Below are positions 5,224-7,725 of a stretch of 7,725 nucleotides of DNA, piece after piece (positions within the stretch are counted from its first letter, which is position 1; each line of letters opens with the position of its first letter). The notes beneath the pieces are model-generated. The model searched no databases and was not told the origin of the DNA. It saw only the letters and a program-made list of their open reading frames with translations. A program made the translations under genes and the position numbers. Source of the stretch: an uncultured Clostridia bacterium (GTDB lineage Bacteria; Bacillota; Clostridia; Oscillospirales; Acutalibacteraceae); contig CALDHV010000116.1 in NCBI GenBank assembly GCA_937902305.1, positions 1 to 7,725 on the forward strand, read 5' to 3'.

Positions 5224-5286
5224 CGCTGGGTGTTTGCGGAGTGTCCAATAGGACACTCCGCAAACACCCAGCGATCTTTTTATTTT
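5224..5286 (+). terminator. Intrinsic terminator with 23-bp perfect stem
   Basis: The arm 5224-5246 pairs perfectly with 5251-5273 over an AATA loop and is followed by ATCTTTTTATTTT. The polarity fits ending plus-strand transcripts, that is, the lipoprotein transcript 220 bp upstream, and insulating the promoter at 5292. The minus-strand side has no T-run. The stem is longer than in ordinary terminators. Confidence 0.8.
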
Positions 5287-5291
5287 CGGGC

Positions 5292-5320
5292 TAGACTTTT
5301 CGCGTCGGGAGTGGTAACAT
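5292..5320 (+). promoter_or_regulatory. Promoter of the SGNH-deacetylase operon
   Basis: TAGACT (5292-5297), a 17-bp spacer and TAACAT (5315-5320) with an extended -10 (TGG at 5312-5314). Each hexamer matches four of six positions. The start would fall near 5327, leaving a leader of only about 16 nt that begins at the ribosome binding site. Confidence 0.55.
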
Positions 5321-5342
5321 TAGTCGCAAAGGAGATGGTCAA

Positions 5343-5927
5343 ATGAAAAAAATAACTCTGCTCGGCGATTCCATCCGACGAATCGGTTACGGCACCAAGG
5401 TGCCGGAGCTGTTGGCACCGGATTTCACCGTATTCCAGCCCGATGATAATTGCCGCTTTTCCTCCTACACCCTGCGCGGTCTGCACGACTGGGCGGACGG
5501 TATCCGCGGGAGCGTTGCCGTACATTGGAACAACGGTCTGTGGGACGAATGCGATCTGTTCGGGGACGGGGCGATGACCCCGATCGACACCTATGTCCAA
5601 ACGATGGTGCGGATCGCGACGCTTCTCAAACAGCGTGCGCCGGTGGTTATTTTTGCCACCACCACACCGGTACGCCCGGATCAAACCTACCACACCAACG
5701 AGGGCATCCGCGCCTTCAACGACGCGCTTGTGCCGGAGCTGATCAAACGCGGGGTCATCATCAATGATCTGCACTCCGCCGTCGCCCGGAATGTTGACCG
5801 CTATATCCGTGCCGATGATAAAATCCATCTGACCGAGGACGGCATCGCACTGACCGCGGCACAGGTCGCGGACTGCATCCGCCGGAACACCGTCGGCATC
5901 GAGCCATTTGCCGACGCGGTGAAATGA
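5343..5927 (+). CDS. SGNH/GDSL-family hydrolase
   Basis: The 194-residue protein is one SGNH hydrolase domain, a serine esterase fold used on carbohydrate, lipid or acyl esters. Block I is GDSI with nucleophile Ser10. The oxyanion-hole Asn is in VHWNNGLWD (residues 60-68), a variant seen in SGNH proteins linked to glycan degradation. Block V is DKIH with Asp159 and His162 completing the triad. There is no signal peptide, so it is predicted cytoplasmic. AAAGGAG (5328-5334) lies 8 nt before the ATG. The deacetylase gene follows 12 nt after the stop, so the pair is almost certainly one operon and probably removes acyl groups from the same sugar, one by ester and one by amide hydrolysis. That shared substrate is inference; the exact acyl group is unknown. 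Confidence 0.9.
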   Translation: MKKITLLGDSIRRIGYGTKVPELLAPDFTVFQPDDNCRFSSYTLRGLHDWADGIRGSVAVHWNNGLWDECDLFGDGAMTPIDTYVQTMVRIATLLKQRAPVVIFATTTPVRPDQTYHTNEGIRAFNDALVPELIKRGVIINDLHSAVARNVDRYIRADDKIHLTEDGIALTAAQVADCIRRNTVGIEPFADAVK

Positions 5928-5939
5928 GCGAGGAGTGCT

Positions 5940-6743
5940 ATGATACAATACAATGTTTTTCCGGACGGGAAGAAGCGCATCGTCACCTTCAGCTATGATG
6001 ACGGAGCAGACGGCGATGTACGTCTGGTTGCGCTGTTTGACCGCTATGGAGTCAAGGGGACATTTCATCTCAATTCCCAGCGCTTTGCCGGGTGGAGCGA
6101 GGATGAAATGCGGGCATTCGGCGAACGCTACCGCCGACACGAGATCGCCTGCCACACCGTGCAGCACGGCTGGCCGGCGCGGATGCCGTCCCCCTCGCTG
6201 ATCGGCGAGGTGATGGAGGATCGCCGCCGCAACGAGATCGTGAACGGCGGTGAGCCGGTCATCGGAATGTCCTATCCGAGCGGCTCCTACAACGCCGCCG
6301 TGGAGGAAACCATGCGTGCCTGCGGCATCGTCTATTCCCGCACCACCAAGGATACCGGCGGCTTTGCTCTGCCGGAAGATTTCCTCGCGTGGCACCCGAC
6401 CTGCCATCACCGTGCCGCTCTGCCGCTGTGCGAAAGGTTTATGCGCTCGCTCGACTCGGAATGGACGCATCCCCTGCTGTACATCTGGGGACACAGCCAC
6501 GAGTTCCGCACCGAGGAGGATTGGGCGAAAATGGAGCAGATCGTCCGCACGGTCGCCGGGGATGAGCGCATCTGGTACGCCGCCAACCGCGATATATGGC
6601 AGTATATGACCGCACAGAGTATGCTGCTCATCTCGGCGGACGAAACGGTCTTCACCAACCCGACCGCGATCGACCTGTGGGTGGAAAAAGACAAAAAGCA
6701 GATCATCCGCATACCCGCCGGGCAGACCGTCCGCGCGGAATAA
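5940..6743 (+). CDS. Polysaccharide deacetylase, CE4/NodB family
   Basis: The 267-residue protein carries the NodB homology fold of metal-dependent carbohydrate deacetylases. Motif 1 is TFSYDDG (residues 16-22) with catalytic-base Asp20 and metal ligand Asp21. Motif 2 is HTVQH with metal ligands His72 and His76. Motif 3 is reduced to SYPSGSYN (111-118), lacking the usual Arg of RxxYG. A late WGHSHEF (about 183-189) supplies the last active-site His. The C-terminal 60 residues look like a small beta-rich extension. There is no signal peptide, transmembrane helix or carbohydrate-binding module, unlike peptidoglycan deacetylases exported by Firmicutes. GCGAGGAG ends 4 nt before the ATG, 12 nt after the SGNH stop. 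N-acetylhexosamine from host or diet glycans, or a cytoplasmic oligosaccharide, is a plausible substrate but not proven. No terminator is evident in the 70 bp after the stop. Confidence 0.9.
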   Translation: MIQYNVFPDGKKRIVTFSYDDGADGDVRLVALFDRYGVKGTFHLNSQRFAGWSEDEMRAFGERYRRHEIACHTVQHGWPARMPSPSLIGEVMEDRRRNEIVNGGEPVIGMSYPSGSYNAAVEETMRACGIVYSRTTKDTGGFALPEDFLAWHPTCHHRAALPLCERFMRSLDSEWTHPLLYIWGHSHEFRTEEDWAKMEQIVRTVAGDERIWYAANRDIWQYMTAQSMLLISADETVFTNPTAIDLWVEKDKKQIIRIPAGQTVRAE

Positions 6744-6816
6744 TCAAAGAAAGTCGGGACATTGCAAAAATAATCGCCTTTTGTTACAAAATGTTCATTT
6801 CTTTATATCGACGTAC

Positions 6817-6825
6817 TGATATAAT
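6817..6825 (+). promoter_or_regulatory. Extended -10 promoter for the small membrane protein pair
   Basis: TGATATAAT is a perfect extended -10 (TG-N-TATAAT) 21 bp before the ATG at 6847. The region at -35 has no good match, as is common for extended -10 promoters. It implies the pair is transcribed separately from the deacetylase, although read-through is possible. Confidence 0.6.
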
Positions 6826-6846
6826 AGATTAAGAGGAGGTGCCGTT

Positions 6847-7128
6847 ATGGTAAAAACCGTTGAGGTAAAGTGGCCGAAGGACATCAGCCGTTTCGGCATA
6901 CAGTTTCATACCGGGATCACTCTTTCCGCCGGAAAGCGACCGACGGACGCGCCGGAGGAAACGCCTGAGCCGTCCGTCACCGTGGCAAAAGGCAAGGACG
7001 AACGCCGTCGCGAGCTTGTGCGCACCCTGCGTGCCGCCGCTGTCGGCGCGGGTGTGTCTGCCGCCACCCTGCTGACCGTTGGCATCATCGCCAAATGCAG
7101 GCATCGGCGCGGGAATACCCCGGATTGA
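6847..7128 (+). CDS. Small single-pass membrane protein, function unknown
   Basis: I do not recognise this 93-residue protein. Residues 1-31 are mixed and may form a small folded segment (VKTVEVKWPKDISRFGIQFH). Residues 32-46 are Pro/Glu/Thr-rich and probably flexible. Residues 48-62 are strongly charged (KGKDERRRE). Residues 63-82 form one hydrophobic helix rich in Ala and Gly, followed by the basic tail KCRHRRGNTPD. The positive-inside rule is ambiguous because both flanks are basic. An excellent site, AAGAGGAGGT (6831-6840), lies 7 nt before the start, so the gene is likely real and well translated. The next gene starts 29 nt downstream and has the same plan of charged region, one membrane helix and basic tail, suggesting the two act together. 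Confidence 0.8.
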   Translation: MVKTVEVKWPKDISRFGIQFHTGITLSAGKRPTDAPEETPEPSVTVAKGKDERRRELVRTLRAAAVGAGVSAATLLTVGIIAKCRHRRGNTPD

Positions 7129-7157
7129 CCGAACATTATTTCAGGAGGGATTTACAA

Positions 7158-7526
7158 ATGACAAACGAACAGGAAAACATAGAGCTTAACGAGCAGGAAA
7201 TCACCGAACAGCCGATGGAGGAGGTCGTTGAGGAGATCGTCGAGGAGGTCGCACCCGCCGAGGAAGCGCCATTCGACGACGAGGAAGCACTCGACGGCGA
7301 GGTCATCGTCGAAGAAGACAAGGAAAGGTTTTATCAGAATAAGACCGTTCAGCTGATCGCCGGAGCAAGTCTGGCGGCGTTGGTGGTCGGCGGCACGGTG
7401 CTAGGCATCGTGATCGCCAAAAAGCACAAGGAGAAAAAGAACGAGAGAAAAGCGGAGAAGCTTGCCGAAATGGTCATCGACAAGGTGAAAAACGTCAAGC
7501 TCCCCCGGATGCCTTTTGGGAAATAA
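7158..7526 (+). CDS. Small acidic single-pass membrane protein, function unknown
   Basis: This 122-residue protein is not a family I recognise. Residues 1-57 are extremely acidic, with about half Glu or Asp and repeated EEVVEEIVEEV at 21-31 that may form a helix. Residues 64-87 form one membrane helix (VQLIAGASLAALVVGGTVLG). Residues 88-122 are strongly basic (KKHKEKKNERKAEK and VKNVKLPRMPFGK), so the N-terminus probably faces outside and the tail the cytoplasm. AGGAGGG (7143-7149) lies 8 nt before the ATG at 7158. An upstream in-frame ATG at 7095 lies inside the previous gene and has no such site, so it is rejected. The 29-nt gap to the preceding membrane protein and the shared promoter suggest one transcript. 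The opposite charge of the two ends could allow binding to the basic partner. Confidence 0.85.
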   Translation: MTNEQENIELNEQEITEQPMEEVVEEIVEEVAPAEEAPFDDEEALDGEVIVEEDKERFYQNKTVQLIAGASLAALVVGGTVLGIVIAKKHKEKKNERKAEKLAEMVIDKVKNVKLPRMPFGK

Positions 7527-7593
7527 TGCGTTGATACACTAATAAAGAACCGCCTTTCATAATAAAGTTTAGTACAAATGCAAAGGTCTGTCT

Positions 7594-7725
7594 ATGATGC
7601 GTTTGCTTGCGCATGAATGCGCGGCAAACATGAAGCGGCGGTTTTGCCGCCATGAAGCACTCGCTTTCGCTCGCATGAAGCGAAGCGCACACTAACCTTT
7701 CCGTGTGCCGAAGGCACGCTTCATA
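7594..7725. repeat. ATGAAGC-spaced hairpin array, runs off the window
   Basis: ATGATGC at 7594 and ATGAAGC at 7630, 7652 and 7675 separate short hairpins; an inverted GCTTCAT closes the array at the window end. Between them are GTTTGC/GCAAAC (7601-7606, 7624-7629) enclosing GCGCAT/ATGCGC (7609-7622), then GGCGG/CCGCC (7637-7651), and a degenerate unit at 7659-7674. Near the end, GCACAC/GTGTGC and GTGTGC-CGAAG-GCACGC can also pair; read on the minus strand the latter has a stable CTTCGG loop. No gene is supported from 7527 to the end. Confidence 0.7.

Noticed and set aside
5280..6500. 406-codon minus-strand open frame
   Set aside because: It runs antisense through the terminator, the SGNH gene and most of the deacetylase, both with intact motifs; the frame is a product of GC-rich codon bias.
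7495..7692. 65-codon minus-strand frame
   Set aside because: It translates the hairpin array and overlaps the end of the preceding gene; no ribosome binding site.

Overview
The window looks like a chromosomal segment from a GC-rich, Gram-positive anaerobe of the class Clostridia, most likely Oscillospiraceae/Ruminococcaceae. This is inferred from gene content: ribonuclease Y, a Bacillus-type MazF, a CwlD-like amidase, a GT2-GtrA fusion and a NodB-type deacetylase. It also fits the strong AGGAGG ribosome binding sites, the sigma-A-like promoters (TTGNNN, 17 bp, TATAAT) and the many short hairpin repeats between genes. No phage, plasmid, CRISPR, rRNA or tRNA gene is visible.

Layout. (1) 1-1069, minus strand: the first 356 codons of ribonuclease Y, cut by the window edge. 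Its best promoter lies at 1422-1450, giving a leader of about 345 nt made almost entirely of successive hairpins. (2) 1591-2583, plus strand: mazF without a visible antitoxin gene, then a signal-less zinc amidase whose ribosome binding site is buried in a strong hairpin starting just after the mazF stop. (3) 2652-3719: a glycosyltransferase fused to a GtrA-like membrane domain, with its own promoter. (4) 3720-4384: no gene, but at least four different short inverted-repeat elements. (5) 4446-5000: a secreted lipoprotein with its own promoter. (6) 5001-5342: no gene; it holds a 16-bp palindrome, an array of hairpins separated by TCGATAT at an exact 27-nt period, and a 23-bp-stem terminator. (7) 5343-6743: a two-gene operon of an SGNH hydrolase and a CE4/NodB deacetylase. 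(8) 6847-7526: two small single-pass membrane proteins, probably co-transcribed. (9) 7527-7725: a second hairpin array with ATGAAGC separators, running off the window.

How the genes relate. Two endoribonucleases, RNase Y (mRNA turnover) and MazF (sequence-specific mRNA interferase), diverge from one intergenic region. Most other genes concern the cell envelope: peptidoglycan amidase, lipid-linked sugar transfer, deacylation/deacetylation of glycans, a lipoprotein and two small membrane proteins. Each unit has its own promoter, so this is a set of small transcription units rather than one operon.

The most unusual content is non-coding: the structured rny leader, the mazF-amidase hairpin, and the two arrays in which a constant 7-nt separator alternates with hairpins of unrelated stem sequence.
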